Below, piece after piece: positions 8,861 through 17,593 of a stretch of 64,000 nt of DNA; the stretch's first letter is position 1; the number at the start of each line of letters is the position of its first letter. The notes under the pieces are model-generated. The model was not told the origin of the DNA. It saw only the letters and a list, made by a program, of their open reading frames with translations, and made no database searches. A program made the position numbers and the translations under genes. Origin of the DNA: Rugamonas sp. A1-17 (lineage in GTDB: Bacteria; Pseudomonadota; Gammaproteobacteria; Burkholderiales; Burkholderiaceae_D); the NCBI GenBank assembly GCA_025548565.1, contig JAJLPB010000016.1, forward strand, positions 62,001-126,000, given 5' to 3'.

Positions 8861-10045
8861 ATGGACCCGCATCCAGGCGCCGAATGGCGCAACTATGTCG
8901 GCATCTTTTGCGCCAGTTGTGCGCTGGTGACCGGCGCTGTGACCGTGCTGAACTACCAGGTCGATCCCTATCTGACGCATCAATGGCAGACGCCATCCGT
9001 CCAGCGCTTGCGGCCTGGACGGGAGAAGCTCAGCGCCTGGGGCAAGACCTACGCGCTGGCCAAATTCAGGCCAACGGTCCTGTACGTCGGGAACTCGCGC
9101 ACGGAATTGGGATTGCCGACGCGCGCGCCGGCGTTCGCTGGCCAGGATGTGTTCAATGGGGCGTTGTCGGGCGCGTCCCTGGCGGACGCGATCGACATGG
9201 CCCGCCATGCGTCACACGTCGGGCACGTGAGAACCCTGGTCTGGGGCATGGACGCGCCGTCGTTCTCCATGGAGATCGGCAATACCGACTTCAACCGCGA
9301 ATTGGTGGCGCAAGGTCCGCTGTACTTGTGGCGGCGTGGTTTGCTGGATGTCCGGCGCGCGCTGGCGTTCGACATGACCGCCGATTCGATCCGCCTGCTG
9401 CGCGGCAGCCTGGGCCGCGATTGCCGGTCCAGCCTGGCGTTGTATGGCCAGCGGGACGATGCCTGCGTGCGGGACCGCATCGAGAGCCTGGGCGGGACCC
9501 GGGCGGTGATCATTCCGCGTGTGCGCGAGTACCTGCGTGGCGAGGGACCGACCGCCGAGGCGATGACGGCGCTGCAGCGCAGCCTGGCCGGCTTGTGCGC
9601 CGCCGGCACCGGCATCCGCCTGTACCTCAATCCGACCCATGCGATGACCGCCGATGTCTTGTATTGGGCGGGCAAGTGGCCGGCGCTGGAAGCTTGGCAG
9701 CGCGCGCTGGCGCAATTGGGCCAGCGCCACCGGACGGCCGGTTGCGATGTGCGCATCTTCGATTTCTCGGGCTTTAACAGCGTGACGACGGAGGCCATCC
9801 CGCAGGTCAGTCACAGATCTTCCATGCGGTATTATTGGGAGACGTCGCACTACCGCAGCAACGTGGGCGCGATGATCCTGGCCAGGATGTATGGCGTTGG
9901 CGATGCGCCGCAAGACTTCGGCGTCGAGCTGCTGCCGGATACAGTGGACGGCCATCTGGCCGCGATGCGTCGCGCGCGCGAGCGCTACCACCGCGAGCAT
10001 CCCGAGGAAGCCCGCATGGTCCGGGCGGTGGTGGCCGAGCGCTAA
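8861..10045 (+). CDS. SGNH-hydrolase-like protein, likely partner of the MBOAT acyltransferase
   Basis: Protein of 394 residues with one N-terminal membrane segment (about residues 12-30) that should place the bulk in the periplasm. The start at ATG 8861 lies two bases after the MBOAT stop. Two weak SGNH-type landmarks are visible: VGNSRTELG in the position of the GDS block, and WETSHYRSNVG near the C-terminus in the position of the D/E-x-x-H block. This matches the logic of AlgJ/AlgX/DltD-type partners that complete O-acetylation of exported polymer. Overall similarity to a named family is not obvious to me, so the function comes from context plus these motifs. The stop overlaps the convergent methyltransferase gene by 3-4 bases. 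Confidence 0.68.
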   Translation: MDPHPGAEWRNYVGIFCASCALVTGAVTVLNYQVDPYLTHQWQTPSVQRLRPGREKLSAWGKTYALAKFRPTVLYVGNSRTELGLPTRAPAFAGQDVFNGALSGASLADAIDMARHASHVGHVRTLVWGMDAPSFSMEIGNTDFNRELVAQGPLYLWRRGLLDVRRALAFDMTADSIRLLRGSLGRDCRSSLALYGQRDDACVRDRIESLGGTRAVIIPRVREYLRGEGPTAEAMTALQRSLAGLCAAGTGIRLYLNPTHAMTADVLYWAGKWPALEAWQRALAQLGQRHRTAGCDVRIFDFSGFNSVTTEAIPQVSHRSSMRYYWETSHYRSNVGAMILARMYGVGDAPQDFGVELLPDTVDGHLAAMRRARERYHREHPEEARMVRAVVAER

Positions 10046-10788
10046 TCCTTGCGCATCAGCGCGCAGCCTTTTTCGCAACCCTGCGAGGAATACGCCAGCG
10101 CCGGAAAGTCCTGCCGCCAGCGCCGCAGGATGGCTTGCTCGTCGGGGCGCGCGGCGTCGTCGAGGTAGACCGCGGCGCCCGGATTCAGGCGCGGGAAGAG
10201 CAATGGCCCGGCCGGGTAACGCGCCTGCAGGCGTGTCGCCTGCGGCGGACCGTCGATGACCAGCAAATCCACGGTCAGCAGCGCCGGCAGCTGCGCCAGA
10301 TCGTACCAGGGCCAGGATTGGCCGTCGAGGTCGTATGGCATCAACGGGGCATCGATGACCGTGGCCCAGTCCTGCAGGCCATGGCGGCGCAGTTGCGCGC
10401 GCGTCTGCTCGGCGAAGCGGGCATCGTGTTCCAGGCTGTAGACGCGTCCCGCGCCGTTCAGCTGCATGCAGCGTGCCAGCACCACGGTGGAGATGCCGCT
10501 GCTGCATTCCAGCACCGTCGCGTGCTTCAGGCTGCGCGCGTGGCGCGCGACTTCCAGCAGGAAATCCGGCGAGGCCGCCCAGCCGCGCGTCGGCGGCAGG
10601 CTGTGTTTGAGGTCGAGCTCGATGTAGAGCCCTTGCAGGGCTTCCAGTTGGCGGAACAGGCCGGTCTGGTCGTTGCGGGTCTGGTCGCGCAGGTCGTACA
10701 GCAGCACGTGCACGCGGCGCAATTTGTGCAGCGTGTGTAACGAAACCGCCAGAAGCAAAGCGATCGCGGCATAAGCGAGGATGGGCAT
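10042..10788 (-). CDS. Class I SAM-dependent methyltransferase with N-terminal membrane anchor
   Basis: Protein of 248 residues. The first 18 residues are hydrophobic (PILAYAAIALLLAVSL) and probably anchor it in the membrane. A Rossmann-type SAM-binding site follows: VLECSSGISTVVLA, then YSLEHD for the ribose-binding acidic residue and VDLLVIDGPP. The last 80 residues contain a PAGPLLFPRLNPGAAVYLDD region as in class I O-methyltransferases. It is the last gene of the long minus-strand polysaccharide run, 13 bases after the GT4-CapK fusion. It may methylate a sugar or cap the chain, but the substrate is unknown. Confidence 0.8.
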   Translation of the reverse strand: MPILAYAAIALLLAVSLHTLHKLRRVHVLLYDLRDQTRNDQTGLFRQLEALQGLYIELDLKHSLPPTRGWAASPDFLLEVARHARSLKHATVLECSSGISTVVLARCMQLNGAGRVYSLEHDARFAEQTRAQLRRHGLQDWATVIDAPLMPYDLDGQSWPWYDLAQLPALLTVDLLVIDGPPQATRLQARYPAGPLLFPRLNPGAAVYLDDAARPDEQAILRRWRQDFPALAYSSQGCEKGCALMRKD

Positions 10789-10801
10789 GTCAGCTCCTGG
10801 T

Positions 10802-13267
10802 TCAGTTGGGCGCTACCTTGCTGATGACGTAACGGTGCTTGCCGGAGGCCTCAGCCGGTATCTCCGCGACTTCTTCGATCACGATTTCCACCGACGCGCC
10901 CAAGCGCGCACGAAACTGGCTGATGATGTCGATCCGCAGGGAAGGCGGCACGCCGCTGACGCTCACCAGCAGCACGCGCGTGACGTCCAGGCTTTCCTGG
11001 ATAATCTTGAAAGCACGTATCTGCGGCAGATCGCGCAACACGTAGATCAGCGCCAGGCCGTGCATGACGGTGCCGTCGCGGGCGACCACGAAATCGGTGA
11101 CGCGGCCTTCCACCCGTTTCAGCAGCGGTAGTCCGCGGCCGCAGACGCAGGGGCGGGTGTCGAGCGCGCCGACGTCGCCGGTGGCGTAGCGGATGAACGG
11201 GAAGTCGCCGCTGGCGAGGTGGGTGACGACGATGGCGCCGTTCTCGCCCGGCGCGACGGGCGCGCCTTGCGGATCGACGATTTCCAGGATGACGTCCTCG
11301 GCGGTGATGTGCAGGCCGCCTTCCGGACATTCGTGGGCGAGGAAGCCGGCATCACGTCCGCCGTAGCCGTTGGCGACCGGGGCGCCGAATGCCTGCTCCA
11401 GCAACGTGCGTTGTTCTTCATAGAGCCGTTCGGCGGTGACGAACACCACTTTGATGCCCAGTTGGTCCAAGCGGATGTGTTTGCCTTGCGCGTGCCGTGC
11501 CAGCAGGCACATGGCAGACGGGTAGCCGAACAGCATGGCAGGCCGCTGCAGCTGCAGCTTGCGCAAGTAGTCGTCCAGGCGGGCGGCCGACAAGTCGAAC
11601 GCCGGCAGCAGCAGGCTGCGCAGCATGCGGTCGCGCCGCGTGCGCCAGCGGTCCTGGGCTTTGAGTTCGATCGGCGATCCCCACATCAGGGCTTCGGGAT
11701 CGCCGATGTCGACGCCCCACCAGCGGGTGGCGCGCCATTTGGCGGCCACGTCGTGGCTGACCCGTGCCTTGCCCTGGAAGAAAATCAGCGGCTCGCCGCT
11801 GGAACCTCCTGTGTTGAAACGCTGGAGCGGTCCCGCATTGTCGGCGATGAAGTCGTTCCGGTGACGGTTGATGTCGGCCTTGGTCAGGATGGGCAGGCGG
11901 CTCAACTGGCGCAGGTCGCGGACGCGGGTGGCGTCGAAGTCGAGTCTGGCGTAGAGCTGGCAGTAGTACGGCACATGTTCGGACGCGTGCAGCAGCAGCG
12001 CGCGCAGCCGCGTCAGCTGCAGCGATTCCAACCGTGGTTGCGGCCACCACTGGGTTTGTTCCATGCGTTGTCGCAAGGCCACGCTGCTATGCCTTTTGAG
12101 CAGTTCGTGCAGCGGAAACAGCAGCCGCGAAACCAAGGCCGTGTAGCCAGATGCGGGCGGGCGCCTGAGCACGCGCCGGTATTGCGCCGTCAGCAAGGGG
12201 GCGACTTGCCGCCAGGCGTAACGTTGCGTCTCGGCTAGCCCGGCCCGGGCCAGCGCGCGCGCGCGCTCCGGGGTCTGCAGGATGGCCAGCATGGCCTGGG
12301 CCATGGCTTCGGGGTCGCGCGGCGGCACCAGCAGGGCGTTGACCTGATCGCGCACCAGATACGGTATCCCACCCACGTCGGTACTGACGACCGGCACGCC
12401 GCTGGCCCAGGCTTCCAGGATGGAATTCGGCATGTTGTCGGCCAGGCTGGCGTTGAGCGCCAGATCGCTCTGGCGATAGAGCGCGGCCATCGTGGCGTTG
12501 TCCAGCCTGCCGGTGAAGTGCAGCGCGTCGCCCAGCTCCAGCTCCAGCGCCAGTTGTTGCAATCTTCCCAGCTCCGGGCCTTCGCCGCAGAGCGTCATGT
12601 GCGCGCCCGGCAGGCCGCGGCGGACTATGGCGAAGGCCTTCAAGGCCGTTGCCTGGTCGTACAGCGGTTCGAGGTGGCGGGCGAGCAGGATGGAGGCGTG
12701 CGGCGGGACGTCGGCCGGGGGATGGAAACGTGTCAGGTCGATGACGTTGGGGACGATCTGCGCGTTCATGCCGTGCAGCGTGAAGACTTCGGCGAGGAAG
12801 GCCGATGGCACGATCAGCGCGTGGACGCGGCGCATGCTCCAACGGACCAGCGCCGCGCTGCGGTTGAGAAAGTCCATCGCTTCGCCGCCGCGATAGTTGA
12901 CCAGCACGCCTTTGCCGCGCAGACGGCCGATCCAGATCGCCGGCGCGGTCTGCAGGTGCCACGACCAGCCGGAGTGGGCCATGATGTGCAGCAGTTGCGC
13001 CCGGCCCGCGGCCCGCCACAAGCGCCACAGATAGGGCGGCAGGCGGGCAGCGGCCCGGACCCCGTGCAGCGAGGCAAGCCAGGCCGGCTGGAACGGCGGG
13101 TTGACTTGCACCAGCTCGACCTCGGCGCCGGCCTCGCGCAGCAGCCGGGCCAACTGCACGGTTTGATTGGCGATACCGCCATCGGGCGGCGGCAGGGGCC
13201 CGACCACGGCGATGCGCAGGCCCGCGATGTCCACCGGCCGCGCCGTTTGGGGGGGCGGGCCGTTCAT
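10802..13267 (-). CDS. Fusion protein: GT4 glycosyltransferase plus CapK/PaaK-like adenylate-forming enzyme
   Basis: One uninterrupted frame of 821 residues contains two proteins usually encoded separately. Residues 1 to about 368 are a GT4 glycosyltransferase: VVGPLPPPDGGIANQTVQL at the start and the donor motif ASLADNMPNSILEAWASG. Residues from about 373 to 821 are a phenylacetate-CoA ligase/CapK-like enzyme. That part has the family N-terminus around LLFPLHELLKRHSSVALR, the phosphate-binding loop NTGGSSGEP at about 485-493, NGYGGRDAG, RYATGDVGAL and CVCGRGLP. CapK relatives in capsule and XrtA loci are thought to activate carboxylic acids for transfer to sugars. ATG 13267 overlaps the preceding stop as ATGA. 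No stop separates the halves, so a fusion is the simplest reading. A lost stop or an assembly error near 12160 is the alternative. Confidence 0.85.
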   Translation of the reverse strand: MNGPPPQTARPVDIAGLRIAVVGPLPPPDGGIANQTVQLARLLREAGAEVELVQVNPPFQPAWLASLHGVRAAARLPPYLWRLWRAAGRAQLLHIMAHSGWSWHLQTAPAIWIGRLRGKGVLVNYRGGEAMDFLNRSAALVRWSMRRVHALIVPSAFLAEVFTLHGMNAQIVPNVIDLTRFHPPADVPPHASILLARHLEPLYDQATALKAFAIVRRGLPGAHMTLCGEGPELGRLQQLALELELGDALHFTGRLDNATMAALYRQSDLALNASLADNMPNSILEAWASGVPVVSTDVGGIPYLVRDQVNALLVPPRDPEAMAQAMLAILQTPERARALARAGLAETQRYAWRQVAPLLTAQYRRVLRRPPASGYTALVSRLLFPLHELLKRHSSVALRQRMEQTQWWPQPRLESLQLTRLRALLLHASEHVPYYCQLYARLDFDATRVRDLRQLSRLPILTKADINRHRNDFIADNAGPLQRFNTGGSSGEPLIFFQGKARVSHDVAAKWRATRWWGVDIGDPEALMWGSPIELKAQDRWRTRRDRMLRSLLLPAFDLSAARLDDYLRKLQLQRPAMLFGYPSAMCLLARHAQGKHIRLDQLGIKVVFVTAERLYEEQRTLLEQAFGAPVANGYGGRDAGFLAHECPEGGLHITAEDVILEIVDPQGAPVAPGENGAIVVTHLASGDFPFIRYATGDVGALDTRPCVCGRGLPLLKRVEGRVTDFVVARDGTVMHGLALIYVLRDLPQIRAFKIIQESLDVTRVLLVSVSGVPPSLRIDIISQFRARLGASVEIVIEEVAEIPAEASGKHRYVISKVAPN

Positions 13268-14469
13268 GGCGCCGGCGCGACGAGGCGCTGGTAGACGGGA
13301 ATGTAGCGGGCGACGCAGGCCTGCCAGTTGCGCTCGGCTTCCACGAAGGCGCGGGCCTGGCTGCGCAGCGCGGGCCAGGTGTCGGCATGGCGGGTCAGGT
13401 GCAGGACCTGGGCCGCCAGCGCCTCGGCGTCGCCGGCCTTGAAGAGGAGGCCGGTCTTGCCGTGCTCGATCAGTTCGCGGTGGCCGCCGACGTCCGACGC
13501 CACCACCAGGCGCCCCTGCGCCATGGCCTCCAGCGGTTTGAGCGGCGTGACCAGCTCGGTCAGGCGCATCGGCAGGCGCGGATAGACCAGGATGTCGGTG
13601 AGCTGGTAGTAGTCGCCGATCAGTTCCTGCGGCACGCGGCCGGCGAATTTGACGCTGGCGCGCAGATCCAGCGCATCCACCAGCGCGCGCAGTTCGGCTT
13701 CCTGCGGGCCGCCGCCGACCAGCAGCAGTTGCATCGATGGTGCGCCGGCCAGCAGGCGCGGCATGGCGGCGATCAGCAGCGCCAGGCCTTCGTAGGTGTA
13801 GAACGATCCGATGAAGCCCAGCACCGGGTTGCCGCTCAGGCCAAGGCTGTGGGCGAGCTTGCCCGGCGGCGCGAGCGCCGTGAAGCGCTTGCCGTCGACC
13901 GCGTTGGGAATGACGGTGACTTTGGTGGCCGGGATGCCCCGGGCCACGATGTCGTCGCGCAGGCCCTGGGAAATGGTGGTGACGGCGTCGGCGCGGCGCA
14001 GCACGTGGCTTTCCAGCGCGCGCGTGAGCCGGTAGCGGATGCCCCAGGGGCGGCTGGTGCCGTGGTCGGCCGCGGCGTCCTCCCAGAACGCGCGGATTTC
14101 GTAGACCACGGGGATGCCCAGCGCCCGCCCGACGCGCAGCGCGGCGAGGGCGTTGAGCGCGGGCGAGTGCGCGTGCAGGATGTGCGGCTTCAACCGCGCC
14201 GCTATCGGCAACAGACGCTGTTGCAAGCCCACGACCACGGCCCACTGGCGCAGCACCGGCAGGCCGGACCACCAGCGCCGCAACGCCGGCGTGCGGAAGA
14301 AATGCCAGCCGTCGATTTCCTGCTGGTCGCCGGCGGCTCCCTGCTTGGCGCTGGTCAGGTGGATCGTATGCCACCCGAGCTTGCGTTGCTGGCGCAAGAT
14401 CTCCAGCGTGCGGAAGGTGTATCCGCTGTGCAGCGGCAGCGAATGGTCGAGGACGTGGAGCACGCGCAT
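13264..14469 (-). CDS. Glycosyltransferase, exosortase A system-associated (TIGR04063 type)
   Basis: GT4 glycosyltransferase of 401 residues. The N-terminus MRVLHVLDHSLPLHSGYTFR and the following RTLEILRQQRKLGWHT block are diagnostic of the XrtA-associated family that I recall as TIGR04063. The C-terminal donor-binding half contains VLGFIGSFYTYEGLALL and PLKPLEAMAQGRLVVASDVGG. It works on the cytoplasmic side in repeat-unit assembly. It follows the amidotransferase gene by 2 bases and overlaps the fusion gene by ATGA, so it is surely co-transcribed with them. Confidence 0.93.
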   Translation of the reverse strand: MRVLHVLDHSLPLHSGYTFRTLEILRQQRKLGWHTIHLTSAKQGAAGDQQEIDGWHFFRTPALRRWWSGLPVLRQWAVVVGLQQRLLPIAARLKPHILHAHSPALNALAALRVGRALGIPVVYEIRAFWEDAAADHGTSRPWGIRYRLTRALESHVLRRADAVTTISQGLRDDIVARGIPATKVTVIPNAVDGKRFTALAPPGKLAHSLGLSGNPVLGFIGSFYTYEGLALLIAAMPRLLAGAPSMQLLLVGGGPQEAELRALVDALDLRASVKFAGRVPQELIGDYYQLTDILVYPRLPMRLTELVTPLKPLEAMAQGRLVVASDVGGHRELIEHGKTGLLFKAGDAEALAAQVLHLTRHADTWPALRSQARAFVEAERNWQACVARYIPVYQRLVAPAP

Positions 14470-14471
14470 GA

Positions 14472-16397
14472 TCAGGCCGCCTGCCGCACCGGCTTGCGCG
14501 GCGCCGCCGCCGGCAGTTGGCGCAGGAAGGATTCAAACATCATCAGCGACCAGAGCGGCGCGCTGTGGTCGCTGCGGCCGGACAGATGCTGCGCCAGCAG
14601 CGTTTGCATATGGTCGAGGTTGAACATGCCGCAGTCGGCCAGCACTGGACTGCACAGGCTGCTTTCAAGCTGGCGCCGCAACGGGCCGCGCAACCAGCCG
14701 GCCAGCGGCACCGAGAACCCCATCTTGTCGCGGTACAGCAGCGCATCCGGAAGGTGGCGTTCGAGCGCGCGCTTGAGCAGGTATTTGCCGGTGCCGCCGC
14801 GCAGCTTCAGCCCTGGAGGCAGACTGGACATCCATTCGACCAGCTGGTGATCGAGCAGCGGCACCCGGACTTCCAGGCCATGGGCCATGCTGGCGCGGTC
14901 GACCTTGGTGAGGATGTCGCCGGGCAGGTAGGTCTTCAGGTCCAGGTACTGGATGCGGGAGAGGGCGTCGTCGGCCGGACACCGCCGGGCGTGCCGCTGC
15001 AGCACTTCGCGCGCGTGGTAGCCGGCCAGGTCGCGCTTGAGCTTGTTGCTGAACAGGGCGTCGCGCAGCTGGTCGCTCATGATGCTGACGCTGTGAAAAT
15101 ACGCCGACACCGAATCGCGGGCCAGCGCCTGGAAGGTGGTCTTGGCGCGCAAGGGACGCGGCGCCCAGTCGGCCTTGGGATAGAGCCGGCCCAGTGTGCC
15201 GAACAGCGGACGGCGCAGGCCGGACGGCAGCAGGGTGCGCCAGCGTTCTTCGTGCAAGTGCCAGCGGTAGCGCCGGTAGCCGGCCAGGTTCTCGTCGCCG
15301 CCGTCGCCGGACAGGGCCACGGTCACGCGCCGGCGCGCCAGCTGGCAGACGCGGTAGGTCGGCAGGGCGGAGCTGTCGGCGTAGGGTTCGTCGTACAGGC
15401 CGGCCAGGCGGTCGACCAGGCCGATGTCGTGCTGCTCGACGCTTTGCGCGTGGTGGCGGGTGCCGTAGCGCTCGGCCACCATGCGCGCGTAGGGCGTTTC
15501 ATCGAATTGCGGATCGCCGAAGGCAATCGAACAGGTGTTGACGGGGAGTTTTGATTCCTGCGCCATCATGGCCACCACGGCGCTGGAATCGACGCCGCCG
15601 GACAGGAAGGCGCCCAGCGGCACCTCGGCCACCAGGCGGATGCGTACCGCTTCGCGCAGGCGCGCCAGCAGCTCGTCGGCGGCCTGGGCCTCGCTGACGG
15701 GCGCACGGACGGCGAACGGGATGTCCCAGTACTGGCGCGGCGCCGGCAGCGCCTGGCCTTTGCGCAGCAGCAGCGTGTGTCCTGGCGGCAGCTTGCGGAT
15801 CTGACGGAAGATGGTGCGCGGTTCGGGGATGTAGCCGTAGGCGAAGTAGTCTTCGACGGCCAGCGGGTCCAGCTCGCGCCGCAGCCCTTCGTGGACCAGC
15901 AGCGCCTTCATTTCCGAGGCGAACAGCAGTTGGCCGTCGTCGAGCAGGGCGTAGTGCAGCGGCTTGACGCCGAGGCGGTCGCGGGCCAGCAGCAGCGCTT
16001 GCTGGCGCCGGTCCCACAACGCGAAGGCGAACATGCCGCGAAAGCGTTCGACGCAGCGCTCGCCCCATTGCTCCCATGCGTGGACGATGACCTCGGTGTC
16101 GCAGTGGGTGCGGAAGGTGTGGCCGAACTGTTGTAGTTCCCGCATCAGCGCCGGGTAGTTGTAGATCTCGCCGTTGTAGACCACGGCCACGCTGCGGTCT
16201 TCATTGAACAGCGGTTGCTGGCCGCCACCGAGGTCGATGATGGACAGGCGGCGGTGGCCCAGCCCCAGGCCCGGTTCCAGGTGGGTGCCGCCCTGGTCCG
16301 GGCCGCGGTGGCGTTGGCGGTCGGTCATGGCTTGCAGCAGGCCGGCATCGATGTCGGCGTGGTGGTGCAGGTCGAAAATCCCGGCGATGGCGCACAT
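14472..16397 (-). CDS. XrtA/PEP-CTERM system-associated amidotransferase (asparagine synthase family)
   Basis: Protein of 641 residues with both halves of a glutamine-dependent amidotransferase. Cys2 after the initiator Met is the N-terminal nucleophile of the class II glutaminase domain (MCAIAGIFDL; RHRGPDQ at about 30-36; YNGEIYN at 74-80). The ATP pyrophosphatase loop SGGVDSS is at 266-272, and the downstream GDGGDENLAGYRRYRW and KVDRASMAHGLEVRVPLLD blocks are intact. Start ATG 16397 has AAAGGATAG just upstream; the stop of the preceding gene lies within that ribosome-binding site. XrtA loci conserve this enzyme; amidation of a uronic acid in the polymer is a plausible role but not shown. 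Confidence 0.94.
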   Translation of the reverse strand: MCAIAGIFDLHHHADIDAGLLQAMTDRQRHRGPDQGGTHLEPGLGLGHRRLSIIDLGGGQQPLFNEDRSVAVVYNGEIYNYPALMRELQQFGHTFRTHCDTEVIVHAWEQWGERCVERFRGMFAFALWDRRQQALLLARDRLGVKPLHYALLDDGQLLFASEMKALLVHEGLRRELDPLAVEDYFAYGYIPEPRTIFRQIRKLPPGHTLLLRKGQALPAPRQYWDIPFAVRAPVSEAQAADELLARLREAVRIRLVAEVPLGAFLSGGVDSSAVVAMMAQESKLPVNTCSIAFGDPQFDETPYARMVAERYGTRHHAQSVEQHDIGLVDRLAGLYDEPYADSSALPTYRVCQLARRRVTVALSGDGGDENLAGYRRYRWHLHEERWRTLLPSGLRRPLFGTLGRLYPKADWAPRPLRAKTTFQALARDSVSAYFHSVSIMSDQLRDALFSNKLKRDLAGYHAREVLQRHARRCPADDALSRIQYLDLKTYLPGDILTKVDRASMAHGLEVRVPLLDHQLVEWMSSLPPGLKLRGGTGKYLLKRALERHLPDALLYRDKMGFSVPLAGWLRGPLRRQLESSLCSPVLADCGMFNLDHMQTLLAQHLSGRSDHSAPLWSLMMFESFLRQLPAAAPRKPVRQAA

Positions 16398-16399
16398 GG

Positions 16400-17593
16400 C
16401 TATCCTTTCATCGGTCGCGTTGGAGCGGCGAGGGCGTCGTACACGGCCAGGTAGGCGTCGGCCATCGCGTGCAGGCTGTACTCGGCCAGCACCCGGCGCC
16501 GGCCGCGCTGCCCGTGGCTGACGGCCAGCGCGGGCAGGCGGTAGTAGTCGTTGAGGGCGTCGGCCAGCATGGCGGGCGAGCCCGGTGGCACCAGCGTGCC
16601 GGTCCAGCCGCTGTGGACCAGGTCGGGATTGCCGCCGACCGCCGTGGCCACCACCGGCAGGCCGGTGGCCATCGCCTCCAGGATGGTGTTGGACATGCCC
16701 TCGGCCAGCGATGGCTGGACGAACACGTCCATGGCGCGCATCAGTTGCGGAATGTCGTCGCGGTTGCCGGGCAGCCAGGCCAGCTCGTCCATGCCTGCCT
16801 GACGCAGCAGGTCCAGGCAGGCCTGGCGGCAGGGACCGTCGCCGGCGATCAGCAGGCGCACGCGGTCGCGCGGCAGCGCGTGCTCGGCGATCAGCAGGAT
16901 GAAGGCTTGTACCAGCGTCAGATGATTCTTGACTTCGGCCATGCGGCCCACGCTGCCGATCACGAAGGCATCCTCGCACAGGAAGCCGGCGGGGCCGATG
17001 GCGGCGGGCGGACCGAGGCGCGGATGGAACTGCAGGCTGTCGACGCCGTTGCAGATGTGGGTGACGCGCTGCGGGCGCGCGCCGATGGTGCCGATCAGCC
17101 ACGTCTCCAGGTCCTTGCTGACGGCGATGAAGTGGCCGATCAGCGGGCGCAGCAGCTTGCGCAGCAGGCGGTACTTGCGGCTCAGGCCGTGGAGGTCGTT
17201 CATGTCGCGCCCGTGCTCGCCGTGCACGCGCAGGCGCACGCCGGCCGCCGCCGCCAGCAACTGCCCTTCGATGCCGGACAGGTTGCGGGTGTGGATCATG
17301 AGCGGACGCAGGCGCTTGAGGGTCTGGAACAGCCGCAGGTAGTGGCCCCAGTCCTTGCCCTCGCGCTTGTTGATGCTGATGATCTCGACGCCGGGCCGCT
17401 GGATGCGCAGGTGGTAGTCGCTGTAGTCGCGCAGGCAGACGATGGCGTGCCGGTAGCGGTCCGGCGGCAGGTGGTTGATCAGGTTGATCAAGCCGTTTTC
17501 CAGGCCGCCCACGTCGAGGCGATGGATCAGGTGCACGATCAACGGCGCGGCGAGCAGTTCATTGTCCGGCGACATGGGCGAGTCCTTGTTCAA
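16400..17593 (-). CDS. Glycosyltransferase, PEP-CTERM/XrtA system-associated (TIGR03088 type)
   Basis: GT4 protein of 397 residues. The segment LIVHLIHRLDVGGLENGLINLI is diagnostic of the family that I recall as TIGR03088, found next to exosortase A. Further landmarks are RVHGEHGRDMNDL, VGSVGRMAEVKNH and PSLAEGMSNTILEAMATG at the nucleotide-sugar site. The start is either ATG 17593, which overlaps the exosortase gene by 35 bases, or ATG 17575 (MSPDNEL), which overlaps it by 17. Both are inside the exosortase 3' end, so coupling is likely either way. Confidence 0.93.
   Translation of the reverse strand: MNKDSPMSPDNELLAAPLIVHLIHRLDVGGLENGLINLINHLPPDRYRHAIVCLRDYSDYHLRIQRPGVEIISINKREGKDWGHYLRLFQTLKRLRPLMIHTRNLSGIEGQLLAAAAGVRLRVHGEHGRDMNDLHGLSRKYRLLRKLLRPLIGHFIAVSKDLETWLIGTIGARPQRVTHICNGVDSLQFHPRLGPPAAIGPAGFLCEDAFVIGSVGRMAEVKNHLTLVQAFILLIAEHALPRDRVRLLIAGDGPCRQACLDLLRQAGMDELAWLPGNRDDIPQLMRAMDVFVQPSLAEGMSNTILEAMATGLPVVATAVGGNPDLVHSGWTGTLVPPGSPAMLADALNDYYRLPALAVSHGQRGRRRVLAEYSLHAMADAYLAVYDALAAPTRPMKG

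Noticed and set aside
13387..14850. A 487-codon plus-strand frame opposite the glycosyltransferase and amidotransferase genes
   Set aside because: The same antisense artefact, with no domain and no ribosome-binding site, over two clearly coding minus-strand genes.
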